Positions 9,032 to 16,347 of a stretch of 43,628 nt of DNA are shown piece by piece; position 1 is the first letter of the stretch, and every line of letters starts with the position of its first letter. Location: assembly GCA_022565695.1 (NCBI GenBank), contig JAIUME010000017.1:1-43628 (forward strand), read 5' to 3'. A program made the position numbers and the translations under genes. This DNA is from Alcanivorax sp. (GTDB lineage: Bacteria; Pseudomonadota; Gammaproteobacteria; Pseudomonadales; Alcanivoracaceae). The notes below the pieces were generated by a model. It was given only the letters and a program-made list of their open reading frames with translations. It searched no databases and had not been told where the DNA came from.

Positions 9032-9544
9032 ATGCAGGCTGAGACGGCGGAGACCGGGAGCTGGTTCCTCATTCAAAGCAAACCCCGGCAGGGCACACGG
9101 GCCGAGCAGAACCTGCTGAATCAGGGTTATCGTTGCTACTTTCCCCGAATACTTGTGGACCGCCTGCGCGCTGGTCGCCTTCAGGAGGTCAGTGAGCCGC
9201 TCTTTCCGGGATACCTTTTCGTCCACTTGTGCCCCGGCGCAGACAGCTGGCAGCCAATCCGCTCTACACGCGGCGTGCAGCGGCTGGTGACCTTCGACAA
9301 CAAGCCGGCGCCGGTGGCCGACGACATCATCGACGGCATTCGCAATCAGGTGGACCAGCAGGAGCGGGGCGTCTCGACCCTGTTCAAACCCGGCGAAGTA
9401 GTACGCATCACTCGTGGCCCCTTTGCGGAGGTGCAGGCCATATTCGCGGGTTTTGATGGTGAGGAACGGGTGGTTGTGCTGCTGGAATTGATGCAGCGGC
9501 GCCAGCGCCTGGTCATACAGATGGCAGACGTCGCCACCGGCTGA
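9032..9544 (+). CDS. rfaH: RfaH-type transcription antiterminator (NusG paralogue)
   Basis: A 170-aa NusG-family protein. The NusG N-terminal domain begins SWFLIQSKPRQGTRAEQNL and continues GYRCYFPRI and PLFPGYLFV. A C-terminal KOW-type domain follows (KPGEVVRITRGPFAEVQAIF). The PLFPGY segment and about 165-aa length fit RfaH rather than housekeeping NusG. RfaH binds paused polymerase at ops elements and suppresses termination in long surface-polysaccharide operons. The start is set by AAGGAGAG at 9021-9028. A perfect ops element lies 7.2 kb downstream at 16762, before the serotype-specific genes. Transcribed together with the MarR-type gene 38 bases later. Confidence 0.88.
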   Translation: MQAETAETGSWFLIQSKPRQGTRAEQNLLNQGYRCYFPRILVDRLRAGRLQEVSEPLFPGYLFVHLCPGADSWQPIRSTRGVQRLVTFDNKPAPVADDIIDGIRNQVDQQERGVSTLFKPGEVVRITRGPFAEVQAIFAGFDGEERVVVLLELMQRRQRLVIQMADVATG

Positions 9545-9582
9545 TTTGCCATGGTGTGAAGACCCGTGCAAAAATCTGTTCA

Positions 9583-9981
9583 ATGAATGAACGCATAACA
9601 GATAAAAAACAGCCCACCAACCGCCCTGTGTCGGCCTCTGGCTCAGCCAACAGCGCTCTGATTTCAGAAGATGCGCACTTGCGTCTGCTGCGGCTGATCG
9701 AGGAATCTCCGGAGCTTTCCCAGCGCGAGCTGGCCGAGCGCCTTGGTGTGAGCCTGGGCAAAGTGAACTACTGCGTGCGTGCCCTGGTGGAGAAAGGCTG
9801 GATCAAGGCCGAGAACTTCCGTCGCAGTAATAACAAGAAAGCCTACCTCTACAAACTCACCCCTGGTGGTATCAAGGAAAAAGCGGCCCTGACCCTGCGC
9901 TTTCTGCGCCGGAAGGAAGCGGAGCATGACGCCTTGATTCGGGAGATTGCGGAGTTGCGTGCTGAGTTGGATCAGCCGTGA
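9583..9981 (+). CDS. MarR-type EPS-associated transcriptional regulator
   Basis: A 132-aa winged-helix protein with the strongly conserved block LSQRELAERLGVSLGKVNYCVRALVEKGWIKAENF (residues about 45-80), then NNKKAYLYKLTPGGIKEKA and a C-terminal helix. This matches a small family regularly found in EPS loci and named MarR family EPS-associated regulator. The start at 9583 (MNERITD) fits that family. An in-frame GTG at 9556 would overlap the spacer after the antiterminator gene. The repeats upstream of rfaH are plausible binding sites. It is followed by a REP doublet. Confidence 0.88.
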   Translation: MNERITDKKQPTNRPVSASGSANSALISEDAHLRLLRLIEESPELSQRELAERLGVSLGKVNYCVRALVEKGWIKAENFRRSNNKKAYLYKLTPGGIKEKAALTLRFLRRKEAEHDALIREIAELRAELDQP

Positions 9982-10024
9982 TTGTGCAGTATTTAGTGTG
10001 CTTTCGCGTGGCCTGAAAGTCTTC

Positions 10025-10104
10025 GGTGCGCTTCGCTGTGCTCAGCACACCCTACGGGTGCTACCGGGTCGCCGTAGGGTGTGCTGAGCGCAGCGATGCG
10101 CACC
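10025..10104. repeat. REP doublet, GTAG ends inward
   Basis: Inverted copies at 10025-10055 and 10074-10104 are separated by an 18-base spacer of the conserved type (GGGTGCTACCGGGTCGCC). It lies between the convergent marR-type gene and the minus-strand membrane protein. The right side runs into a C-rich tract with tandem ATCACTCTCT and ATCACCCCC units up to about 10175, which overlaps the next gene's stop. Confidence 0.88.
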
Positions 10105-10162
10105 AAACCCCACCGCACCCCCCATCACTCTCTATCACTCTCTATCACCCCCATCACCCCCA

Positions 10163-11026
10163 TCACCCCCCACAACCCTGCCTCAACAACCGCGCCGCCA
10201 ACAACGCCGCCTGCTGGCTCGGATCACTCACCTCACTATGCCGCCCCCCCAGCACATCGCCTGCCTTGACCCCCGCACGCTCCAGCGCACTCTCCAGATG
10301 CGCCCGCACCGGCGCCGCACCATGCTCCTGCGTAAACGCAAACAACATCTGCCGCAACTCACTCTTGTTGCCATCATTGCCACCACGCCGGCCCAATCTG
10401 CCAGCGGGCTTGTGCAAATAGTGCAACACAATCATCGCGGAAAAATGAATGGTCTTGCTGGTCCCGCCACCCAGCGCCATCCCCACCAGACTCCCGGCTG
10501 CATCCCCGATGCGATCGGCCACCCGATTGGCATCGAGCGCAGCAACATCAAACAGCTCCACCGAGACATCCCGCAACAGCTCCCGAGGCAGCACAGCCAG
10601 CTCCTTGCCCAGCTCAAGCCACACCTGCTGTGGTTGCCCCGGCTTCATACACAATGACTTGTTGGCGCGGCTCAGCACGAAGCAGTCAGCCCCCGGCAGG
10701 GCCACCGTAAAGCAATCCTCGATACGCGTCGGTGGCTTGCGATAAGCCTTGCTGCCGTCTGCAGAAAACGTACCCCGGTAATACATCAACGGGAACAGAT
10801 CATCCCTGATGGCAGGCCCCACCCCCAACGTGTCGTACCGCCGCCGCCGAAACGCGGTAAACACCCCGCCAATCAGCGCCACCAGCGGCCCCGCAACCCC
10901 GAACAGGGCAGCTGCCGCCAGCCAGATAACATTGTCGAAGCCGAACAGCCAGGCCGCGAGCAACAGAAACAGCCAGACACCAGCGACGGCCACAAAAATG
11001 GCCACGAAATGACTCAGATACCTCAT
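10163..11026 (-). CDS. membrane protein of unknown function, paralogue A
   Basis: A 287-aa protein. Two hydrophobic segments (about residues 8-30 and 33-57) are followed by basic FRRRRYD and a soluble domain. It shares with the next minus-strand gene the start MRYLxHF, the motif PLMYYRGT near residue 85, and the C-terminal block FAFTQEHGAAPVRAHLESALERAG near 240. The soluble part probably faces the cytoplasm given the positive charges after the second helix. A glycine-rich MALGGGTSK insert and a basic GRLGRRGGNDGNKS stretch are absent from the paralogue. I do not recognise the family. The stop lies in the C-rich tail of the REP doublet. Confidence 0.7.
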   Translation of the reverse strand: MRYLSHFVAIFVAVAGVWLFLLLAAWLFGFDNVIWLAAAALFGVAGPLVALIGGVFTAFRRRRYDTLGVGPAIRDDLFPLMYYRGTFSADGSKAYRKPPTRIEDCFTVALPGADCFVLSRANKSLCMKPGQPQQVWLELGKELAVLPRELLRDVSVELFDVAALDANRVADRIGDAAGSLVGMALGGGTSKTIHFSAMIVLHYLHKPAGRLGRRGGNDGNKSELRQMLFAFTQEHGAAPVRAHLESALERAGVKAGDVLGGRHSEVSDPSQQAALLAARLLRQGCGG

Positions 11027-11178
11027 AAACGCGATCTCCCCCTATGAATCCGACTACCGTCTGACTGATTCCCCTCAGCCACCCCCAATATGCCACCACC
11101 CCAGCCACCACGCCGTTTGCTTGTGTTACAACCTCGTATCACATCTGTGCCCACACACCCACACATCCCCACATACCC

Positions 11179-11270
11179 GTAGGGTGTGCTGAGCAAAGCG
11201 AAGCGCACCACAGCACCACAGCACCACAGCACCACAGCACCACACCACCACACCACCACACCACCGCACC
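11179..11270. repeat. single REP plus octamer tandem array
   Basis: A single REP lies at 11179-11209. Its GCGCACC end leads directly into about five ACAGCACC octamers and then about three ACACCACC octamers (about 11207-11268). The array lies between the two paralogous membrane-protein genes. It resembles, but is not identical to, the array at 29041. Confidence 0.8.
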
Positions 11271-11285
11271 ACACACCCATCCCCC

Positions 11286-12071
11286 TCAATCCGCCCACGC
11301 ACGCAGATAAACAGCAACCGCCTCCGCCACCCCCTGACTCGCCAGCAGCTTGTCCTCGCCAGCATGCTGCAACCGCTCCGGCAGAGGCAGGCCCGCCCGG
11401 GTCAGCATCGAAGCAAGCGCCTCACGCACCGGAGCCTTGCCCTCATCCTGCGTAAAAGCAAACACCGCCCGGCGTTGCGTCCCGTTCGGCATGCGCCAGG
11501 TCAGCGCGAGCAGCGCCGTGAAAAAGGCATCGTTGGACAGATCCGCCGCTTGCGCCTGGCGTACCTCCTCCGCATCACACAGCGTCACCGTCACGCCTCG
11601 CCAATCGGGCACGGGCACCGTTGCCAGCGTGCCATCGAGATCGCTCCAGGGGATGCCCGCCTCGGGCTTGTGACACAGATGCTGCGCCGCACGGCACAGC
11701 ACCAGCGTGTGTGGCGACAATAGCGCCACACAGCAGGCGTGCCGCAGGTGCAGCCGCGGCTTTTGCGCCAGGACAGGCTCGCCGCGCCTGGTCAGGACAG
11801 GTTGCCCGTCAGCATCCAGCTTCTCGGTGCCACGGTGGTACATCATTGGCAGGTATGGTGCGCTGAACGCCTCATGGCGCCACTGCCAGCGCCGCAGCGC
11901 CGTCCGCAGCCCCCCGAACAGCAGCATAATCGGCACCACCACACCCACCAGCCCGGCCGTGAGCAACCACCAGCCATTCTCGAACCCGACAAACAGCCCA
12001 ACCACCAGCAGGAACACCCAGGCAAACAGAATACTCCTGAGCACAGCCGGAAAATGATCCAGATAACGCAT
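11286..12071 (-). CDS. membrane protein of unknown function, paralogue B
   Basis: A 261-aa paralogue of the neighbouring minus-strand gene: start MRYLDHF, two hydrophobic helices within residues 10-57, PMMYHRGT, and FAFTQDEGKAPVREALASMLTRAG near the C-terminus. The ATG at 12071 is chosen because AAGGGG lies about 8 bases upstream and it matches the paralogue's start. A longer reading frame to 12164 lacks a ribosome site. The pair looks like a tandem duplication. The function is unknown. The upstream gap to the divergent nuclease gene (about 240 bases) should hold both promoters. Confidence 0.7.
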   Translation of the reverse strand: MRYLDHFPAVLRSILFAWVFLLVVGLFVGFENGWWLLTAGLVGVVVPIMLLFGGLRTALRRWQWRHEAFSAPYLPMMYHRGTEKLDADGQPVLTRRGEPVLAQKPRLHLRHACCVALLSPHTLVLCRAAQHLCHKPEAGIPWSDLDGTLATVPVPDWRGVTVTLCDAEEVRQAQAADLSNDAFFTALLALTWRMPNGTQRRAVFAFTQDEGKAPVREALASMLTRAGLPLPERLQHAGEDKLLASQGVAEAVAVYLRAWAD

Positions 12072-12311
12072 GATGTTGCCCCTTCCCTCAGATGAGACAT
12101 CAGAGGGACAGCTCCCGGGTTTTCGACCCCGGATCGGGACATGACGACGCGTGCCAGGCGTCAATGACTTGCATCACGCCACCACCTGCACCACGCCACG
12201 GCAGACAGTCGACCGGTTAGATTGATGCCATGCACAGGCGCCAGGTGGGGGCAGGCGGTATACTGGGCCGTGTAAGGACACCAGCATTGCCATGACCAGG
12301 GAGGTCACCCC

Positions 12312-13832
12312 ATGCGTATTCTGCACCACGGCGCCGTGCGCGGCGTTACCGGCTCCGCCCACGAGCTGCAACTGGATGCCGCCCACAGCCTGCTGATTGA
12401 TTGCGGCCTGTTTCAGGGTGGCGACCGCAGCCCCCACGGCGCCGACGCCAACGACCTGGCGCTGGATTTCGATATCAGCGCCATTCAGGCCCTGGTGGTC
12501 ACCCACGTCCATATCGATCATGTCGGGCGCATCCCCTGGCTGCTGGCCGCCGGATTCAGCGGCCCGATCCTGTGCAGCGAACCCAGCGCCCACCTGCTGC
12601 CCATCGTGCTGGAGGATGCCTTCCGGCTCAGCTTCAGCCGCCGCCCGGCAGACCTGGAGCGCTACCTGAACCTGATCCGTGAGCGCCTGGTGCCAGTGCC
12701 CTACAATACCTGGCATACCGCCATCGACGCCCCGGCCGGGCAGGTGAGGGTGCGCCTGCAACGGGCAGGGCATATCCTCGGCTCCGCCTATGTGGAATGC
12801 GACCTGCGCGCCGCCGGTGAGGCCCCGCATCGCGTGGTCTTCTCCGGCGACCTCGGCGCCCCCCATGCGCCCATGCTGCCGGCCCCCAAACCCCCACACG
12901 GCTGCGACACCCTGGTGATCGAAAGCACCTACGGCGACCGCCACCACGCCAACCGCCGCCAACGCACCCAACGCCTGCGCGCCGTCCTCGAACAAGCCCT
13001 CACCGACGCCGGCACCGTCCTCATCCCCGCCTTCAGCATCGGCCGCACCCAGGAACTCCTCTACGAACTCGAATCCCTCATCCCCACGCTCCCAACCCCG
13101 ACCGTAGGGTGTGCTGAGCAAAGCGAAGCGCACCACCCCTCCCAACTCTCTGCCCGCACCAAACCCGGCAATGCCACAAACAACCTGGGCAACGGTGCGC
13201 TTCGCTTTGCTCAGCACACCCTACGTGCTCAGCACGCCCTGCGGGATATACCCGTAATACTCGATTCGCCTCTGGCCAGCCGCTTCACCCAGGCCTACCG
13301 CAACCTCAAACCCTACTGGTCGCAAGAAGCCCTGAAGCGCGTCACCAAAGGCCACCGCCCCCTGAGCTTCGACCAACTCATCACCGTCGACGACCACGCC
13401 GCCCACGAACGCATGGTGGCCCACCTGCGCGACAGCGCCCGAGCGGCCATCGTCATCTCCGGCAGCGGCATGTGCACCGGCGGCCGCATCGTCAATTACC
13501 TGAAAGCCCTGCTCGGCGACCCCCGCCACAATGTACTGTTCGTCGGCTACCAGGGCGCCGGCACCCCCGGCCGCGCCCTGCAACAGGCGGGGCAGGGCGG
13601 CCACCTGACCCTGGACGGCGAACGCCTGGCCATCCGCGCCGGCGTGCACACCATCAGCGGCTATTCCGCCCACGCCGACCAGCGCGGTCTGGTGCGCTTT
13701 GTCACCGGCATGCGCCGCCGCCCCGGCACCATTCGCATCGTGCACGGCGACCGCAACGCCCGCGAGGGCCTGCGCGAAGCGCTCCATGAGGCCCTGGGCC
13801 CTGGCACCCGCCTGGAGATCCCCGGGCAATAG
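12312..13832 (+). CDS. metallo-beta-lactamase/beta-CASP RNA-processing-type nuclease with an in-frame REP insertion
   Basis: A 506-aa zinc-dependent nuclease-like protein. The MBL motif THVHIDHVGR lies near residues 57-66, and the GHILGSA and FSGDLG metal-ligand regions follow. ESTYGDR, SGSGMCTGGRIVNYL and GYSAHADQ are the beta-CASP motifs, and the C-terminus is an RNA-specificity domain. AGGGAGG just upstream sets the start. About 47 residues (265-311) between the FSIGRTQELLYELE helix and DIPVILDSPLASRF are encoded by a REP doublet, giving VGCAEQSEAH and ALRFAQHTLR peptides that do not belong to the family. The frame stays open and all catalytic motifs remain, so the gene is probably functional. 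Confidence 0.88.
   Translation: MRILHHGAVRGVTGSAHELQLDAAHSLLIDCGLFQGGDRSPHGADANDLALDFDISAIQALVVTHVHIDHVGRIPWLLAAGFSGPILCSEPSAHLLPIVLEDAFRLSFSRRPADLERYLNLIRERLVPVPYNTWHTAIDAPAGQVRVRLQRAGHILGSAYVECDLRAAGEAPHRVVFSGDLGAPHAPMLPAPKPPHGCDTLVIESTYGDRHHANRRQRTQRLRAVLEQALTDAGTVLIPAFSIGRTQELLYELESLIPTLPTPTVGCAEQSEAHHPSQLSARTKPGNATNNLGNGALRFAQHTLRAQHALRDIPVILDSPLASRFTQAYRNLKPYWSQEALKRVTKGHRPLSFDQLITVDDHAAHERMVAHLRDSARAAIVISGSGMCTGGRIVNYLKALLGDPRHNVLFVGYQGAGTPGRALQQAGQGGHLTLDGERLAIRAGVHTISGYSAHADQRGLVRFVTGMRRRPGTIRIVHGDRNAREGLREALHEALGPGTRLEIPGQ
13104..13245. repeat. REP pair plus partial third copy inside a coding sequence
   Basis: Full copies lie at 13104-13134 (GTAG first) and 13194-13224 (inverted), with the GCGCACC ends inward and a 59-base spacer. 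The stretch at 13226-13245 resembles the last 20 bases of an inverted copy, with two A-to-G changes. All of it is translated in frame within the MBL nuclease gene. Confidence 0.85.
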
Positions 13833-13845
13833 TGCTCATACGGCC

Positions 13846-13910
13846 AATCACCTACACCAGCTTCCGCCACGGCTGACAGACAGCCGCTTTCGTCGCTGCA
13901 ATGCTGTGCC
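13846..13910. repeat. cassette-boundary repeat, copy 1
   Basis: It begins AATCACCTACACC, continues CTTCCGCCACGG, and contains a perfect hairpin CGGCTG-ACAGA-CAGCCG at 13870-13886. Similarity to copy 3 extends to about 13910. It sits between the MBL nuclease stop and hicA. Confidence 0.8.
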
Positions 13911-13936
13911 CAGCTATTTTATCTATGCTTGATTGA

Positions 13937-13957
13937 TACTAAAAAGTGGTACTAAAA
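13937..13957. promoter_or_regulatory. direct repeat at the hicA start
   Basis: TACTAAAA occurs at 13937-13944 and 13950-13957, with starts 13 bases apart, immediately before and touching the hicA start codon. HicB proteins autoregulate by binding their promoter, and this pair is a candidate operator. The role is inferred. Confidence 0.4.
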
Positions 13958-14211
13958 TGCGACGAAAGCAGGCACGGACGCTGGCGGCTATATTTGCCCG
14001 CCCTACGCAGGGCAGTATCCTCTGGGCAGACATAGAGGCACTTTTCAAAAGCCTCGGGGCCGCCGTTCAGGAGCGTGAGGGCTCCCGTGTTGCGGTGATC
14101 CTGTTTGGCCAGGTCAGGATATTCCACCGACCTCACCCGAGCCCTGACACGGACAAAGGTGCCGTGCGCAGCATTCGGAACTGGCTGGAATCAAACGGAG
14201 TGACGCCATGA
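13957..14211 (+). CDS. hicA: type II toxin HicA
   Basis: An 84-aa small dsRBD-fold mRNA interferase. The family pattern is seen as RKQARTLAAIFARPTQGSILWADIEALFKSLGA, then REGSRVAVILFGQVRIFHRPHPSPDTDKGAVRSIRNWLESNGV. Here GSRV occupies the place of the GSH motif of canonical HicA, as in the RPHP-type subfamily. The ATG at 13957 fits the family. A TTG at 13933 would add eight residues. The stop overlaps hicB by four bases (ATGA), the usual coupled arrangement. First module in the cassette run. Confidence 0.88.
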   Translation: MRRKQARTLAAIFARPTQGSILWADIEALFKSLGAAVQEREGSRVAVILFGQVRIFHRPHPSPDTDKGAVRSIRNWLESNGVTP

Positions 14212-14549
14212 AAAATATGATGGTGATTGAAGGTTATCGGGCTATTGTCCACTACGATCCGGAGATCAACCTCTTCCGTGGTGAGTTTACCGGTCTGAAT
14301 GGCGGCGCTGACTTTTACGCTAATAACGTGAATGCGCTGCGCGAGGAGGGCGCCCGCTCCCTGGCTGCCTTTCTTGCGGTATGCAAAGAGCAGGGTATTG
14401 CCCCGGAAAAGTCATTCTCAGGGAAGTTCCAGGTACGAGTACCCGAGGCCCTGCATCAACAAGCCGCCGATATTGCCCGAGCGCGCGGCCAAAGCCTGAA
14501 CCAGTTCGTTGCGACCGCCATCGAGCACGAAATCGCTACCAACCTGTAG
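14208..14549 (+). CDS. hicB: type II antitoxin HicB
   Basis: A 113-aa antitoxin. The N-terminal HicB fold (YRAIVHYDPEINLFRGEFTGLNGGADFYANNV) neutralises HicA. The C-terminal ribbon-helix-helix (GKFQVRVPEALHQQAADIARARGQSLNQFVATAIEHEI) binds DNA for autoregulation. It starts within the last codons of hicA. Both domains are complete, so the pair should be active. It is bounded downstream by the second cassette-boundary repeat, 9 bases after its stop. Confidence 0.9.
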   Translation: MKNMMVIEGYRAIVHYDPEINLFRGEFTGLNGGADFYANNVNALREEGARSLAAFLAVCKEQGIAPEKSFSGKFQVRVPEALHQQAADIARARGQSLNQFVATAIEHEIATNL

Positions 14550-14557
14550 GTATCAGT

Positions 14558-14600
14558 AATCACCTACACCGCCTTCCGCCACGGCTGACAGACAGCTGCC
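14558..14600. repeat. cassette-boundary repeat, copy 2
   Basis: Same opening AATCACCTACACC and CTTCCGCCACGGCTGACAG as copy 1. One stem base has changed (CAGCTG for CAGCCG), and similarity stops soon after. It separates hicAB from the higBA-type module. Confidence 0.8.
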
Positions 14601-14637
14601 TGATCGGATGACAGGATGTGGGCTCTGGCGGGTTCGA

Positions 14638-14672
14638 ATATGTATTGAAAGACATATGGCATGGAGGCCATA
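14638..14672. promoter_or_regulatory. two inverted repeats upstream of the higBA-type module
   Basis: ATATGT (14638-14643) pairs with ACATAT (14652-14657), and TATGGC (14655-14660) pairs with GCCATA (14667-14672). They end three bases before the truncated toxin start, where an autoregulating HigA-type repressor would bind. The role is inferred from position and symmetry. Confidence 0.45.
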
Positions 14673-14674
14673 AT

Positions 14675-14791
14675 ATGGGCGTGCGTTGGTGTGTGCTCTT
14701 CCAGCATGAGTTCGACCGGGAATTCGAGTCGCTGGACACCGCAGTGCAGGCCGATGAGCGCCGGCGCCAATGGCTCGCGGAGGAGGTATGA
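14675..14791 (+). pseudogene. truncated RelE/HigB-family toxin remnant
   Basis: Thirty-eight codons begin MGVRWCVLFQHEFDREFE and continue SLDTAVQADERRRQWLAEEV. The first 25 residues match the N-terminus of phage-derived Gp49/HigB-type toxins (WxVxFHxEFDxEFxxLxxAVQ), which normally run to about 110-120 aa. The central and catalytic part is missing, as if by internal deletion, and a short C-terminal tail may be retained. The reading frame ends inside the ribosome site region of the following higA-type gene. It should not be an active toxin. Confidence 0.65.
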
Positions 14792-14793
14792 CT

Positions 14794-15138
14794 ATGGCTG
14801 TGACAACACTCAAGAATAAACTGGACAAGCTACCGCCGGAGCGCCGCCAGGCGATTCAGGAGCGAACCTGCGTGCTCGCTACCCTGAGCGAGCTGCGCCG
14901 GGCGCTGGATTGCACGCAGCAGCAGTTGGCTGAAAAGCTGGCCATCGGGCAGGACAGCATTTCGCGCCTGGAAAAACGCAGTGACATGAGGCTTTCCACC
15001 CTGCGGGCCTATGTCGAAGCCTTGGGAGGTTCACTAGATATCGTCGCTCGCTTCCCTGATCAACCACCGGTATCCCTCAATGCCCTGCAACCCGACCCTG
15101 CAGCAAAACCCGCGCAGCGCACCCGCAAGCGCCAATGA
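14794..15138 (+). CDS. higA: HigA-type antitoxin, XRE helix-turn-helix
   Basis: A 114-aa protein. After an N-terminal helical stretch (KNKLDKLPPERRQAIQERT), an XRE HTH runs LSELRRALDCTQQQLAEKLAIGQDSISRLEKRSDMRLSTLRAYVEALGGSLDIVARFP, characteristic of antitoxins paired with RelE/HigB-type toxins. GGAGG at 14782-14786 is 7 bases from ATG 14794. An ATG at 14788 is too close to it. Its toxin partner is truncated immediately upstream, so this is an orphaned antitoxin. The stop lies inside boundary repeat copy 3. Confidence 0.85.
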   Translation: MAVTTLKNKLDKLPPERRQAIQERTCVLATLSELRRALDCTQQQLAEKLAIGQDSISRLEKRSDMRLSTLRAYVEALGGSLDIVARFPDQPPVSLNALQPDPAAKPAQRTRKRQ

Positions 15139-15200
15139 CCTACACCACCTTCCGTCACGGCTGACAGACAGCCGTTTGTATCGTTGCCATGGTGTCCTTT
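15134..15200. repeat. cassette-boundary repeat, copy 3
   Basis: AATGACCTACACC, CTTCCGTCACGG and the intact hairpin CGGCTG-ACAGA-CAGCCG. It resembles copy 1 beyond the hairpin, with TCG, TGC, ATG and GT in register. It overlaps the last codon and stop of the higA-type gene and precedes the Rpn-type gene. Confidence 0.8.
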
Positions 15201-15222
15201 TCGCAAGGACGCGCCGCACGAC

Positions 15223-16224
15223 ATGGACAATCACGATACCGCCTACCGCAAGCTATTTTCTCATCCCGAGATGATTCGTGACCTGTTGCTGGGCTTTGTA
15301 CCTCAGCCTTGGGTCAGCCAACTGGACATGAGCACCCTGGAGAAGGTCAGCGGCGCCTTTGTGGCCGACGATCTGCGCACCCGCGCTAGCGATGTCATCT
15401 GGCGGGTACGCTGGAATGAGGAGTGGCTGTACATCTACTTGCTGGTGGAATTCCAGTCCACTGTGGATCGCCATATGGCCGTGCGGATGCTTAGCTATAT
15501 CGCCCTGCTTTATCAGGACCTGATCAGTGCTGGCCAACTGGAAGAGCAGGGCAGACTGCCGCCGATCATGCCTATCGTTCTGTACAATGGCACCCCGCGC
15601 TGGAACGCACCCACTGACATCGCCGAGCAGATCAGCAAGTTTCCCGACGCGATGGCCTCCTACCTGCCCCGCATGCGTTATCTGCTGCTGGACGAGGGTG
15701 CCTGGGAAGGGCGGGAACCACGGGGCACCAACCTGGTATCTGCTATCTTCCAGCTTGAAAACAGCCGTTCCCCGGAGGATATTGAACGGGTGCTCGGTCT
15801 GCTGGTGTCGTGGTTACAGGCCCCGAATCAGGAAGACCTGCGGCGCAGCCTGACAGAGTGGCTGCGTCGCGTAGTGTTGCCGGCCCGCTTGCCGGACAAC
15901 ACCTATCTTGAAGACATGCACACCTTACAGGAGATGCACAGCATGCTGGCCGAACGTGTAGAGCAATGGCGACGGGAATACGAGGAACGGGGCCTGAAGC
16001 AGGGCCTGGAAAAGGGCCTGGAAAAGGGTCTTGAACAGGGCCTTGAACAGGGTATGCGCAGAGGCGAAGCACAACTGTTGCTGCGACAACTCACCCGCCG
16101 CTTCGGCACTGTGCCCAGTGAGATCCACCAGCGTCTTGACCAGGCCAACACCACCGAGCTTGAACAGTGGGCCGACAACATCCTGGATGCCAACACCCTG
16201 GAAGACGTCTTCCATACCTCCTGA
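15223..16224 (+). CDS. Rpn-family recombination-promoting nuclease / putative transposase
   Basis: A 333-aa protein of the Rpn (transposase_31, PD-(D/E)XK) family, whose E. coli members cut DNA and stimulate RecA-independent recombination. It begins NHDTAYRKLFSHPEMIRDLLLGFV. The nuclease core has ASDVIWRVRW and, about 18 residues later, LLVEFQSTVDR, supplying the D and ExQ residues. A C-terminal GLxx tetrapeptide repeat and a DUF4351-like tail (RGEAQLLLRQLTRRFG) follow. The ATG at 15223 fits the family start. AAGGA lies about 14 bases upstream. It is the largest member of the cassette run. Confidence 0.88.
   Translation: MDNHDTAYRKLFSHPEMIRDLLLGFVPQPWVSQLDMSTLEKVSGAFVADDLRTRASDVIWRVRWNEEWLYIYLLVEFQSTVDRHMAVRMLSYIALLYQDLISAGQLEEQGRLPPIMPIVLYNGTPRWNAPTDIAEQISKFPDAMASYLPRMRYLLLDEGAWEGREPRGTNLVSAIFQLENSRSPEDIERVLGLLVSWLQAPNQEDLRRSLTEWLRRVVLPARLPDNTYLEDMHTLQEMHSMLAERVEQWRREYEERGLKQGLEKGLEKGLEQGLEQGMRRGEAQLLLRQLTRRFGTVPSEIHQRLDQANTTELEQWADNILDANTLEDVFHTS
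15991..16050. repeat. five 12-bp tandem repeats inside the Rpn-type gene
   Basis: Five 12-base units encode GLKQ, GLEK, GLEK, GLEQ and GLEQ. Such in-frame tetrapeptide arrays are common in this family and could change in number by slippage without shifting the frame. Confidence 0.85.
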
Positions 16225-16320
16225 ATGTTGATGTCCGCACCTTTGCGCCGCTGCGCCGCCTCCTGACCAGGTAAGGCGCAGCACGCGCGCGCTTGCCTTG
16301 GCCCCCACCCCCGAATCGCC

Positions 16321-16347
16321 AATCACCTACACCATCTTCCGCCGTGG
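16321..16347. repeat. cassette-boundary repeat, copy 4 (partial)
   Basis: AATCACCTACACC and CTTCCGCC are retained. The hairpin half is replaced at about 16340 by sequence of a brnA-like gene, so the repeat marks the junction of a truncation. Confidence 0.7.

Noticed and set aside
11178-11365. Small proteins encoded by Cys/Gly/Val-rich frames over REPs and octamers
   Set aside because: They are low-complexity translations of the repeat tracts on either strand, with no ribosome site or recognisable fold.
12174-13217. Long minus-strand frame antisense to the MBL nuclease
   Set aside because: A GC-rich shadow frame. The plus-strand frame has all zinc and beta-CASP motifs.
13846-16347. Integron gene cassettes with attC sites
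   Set aside because: Same-orientation TA modules separated by repeats suggested this, but the repeats lack attC core motifs and no integron integrase or attI is visible. Kept only as a cassette-like array.
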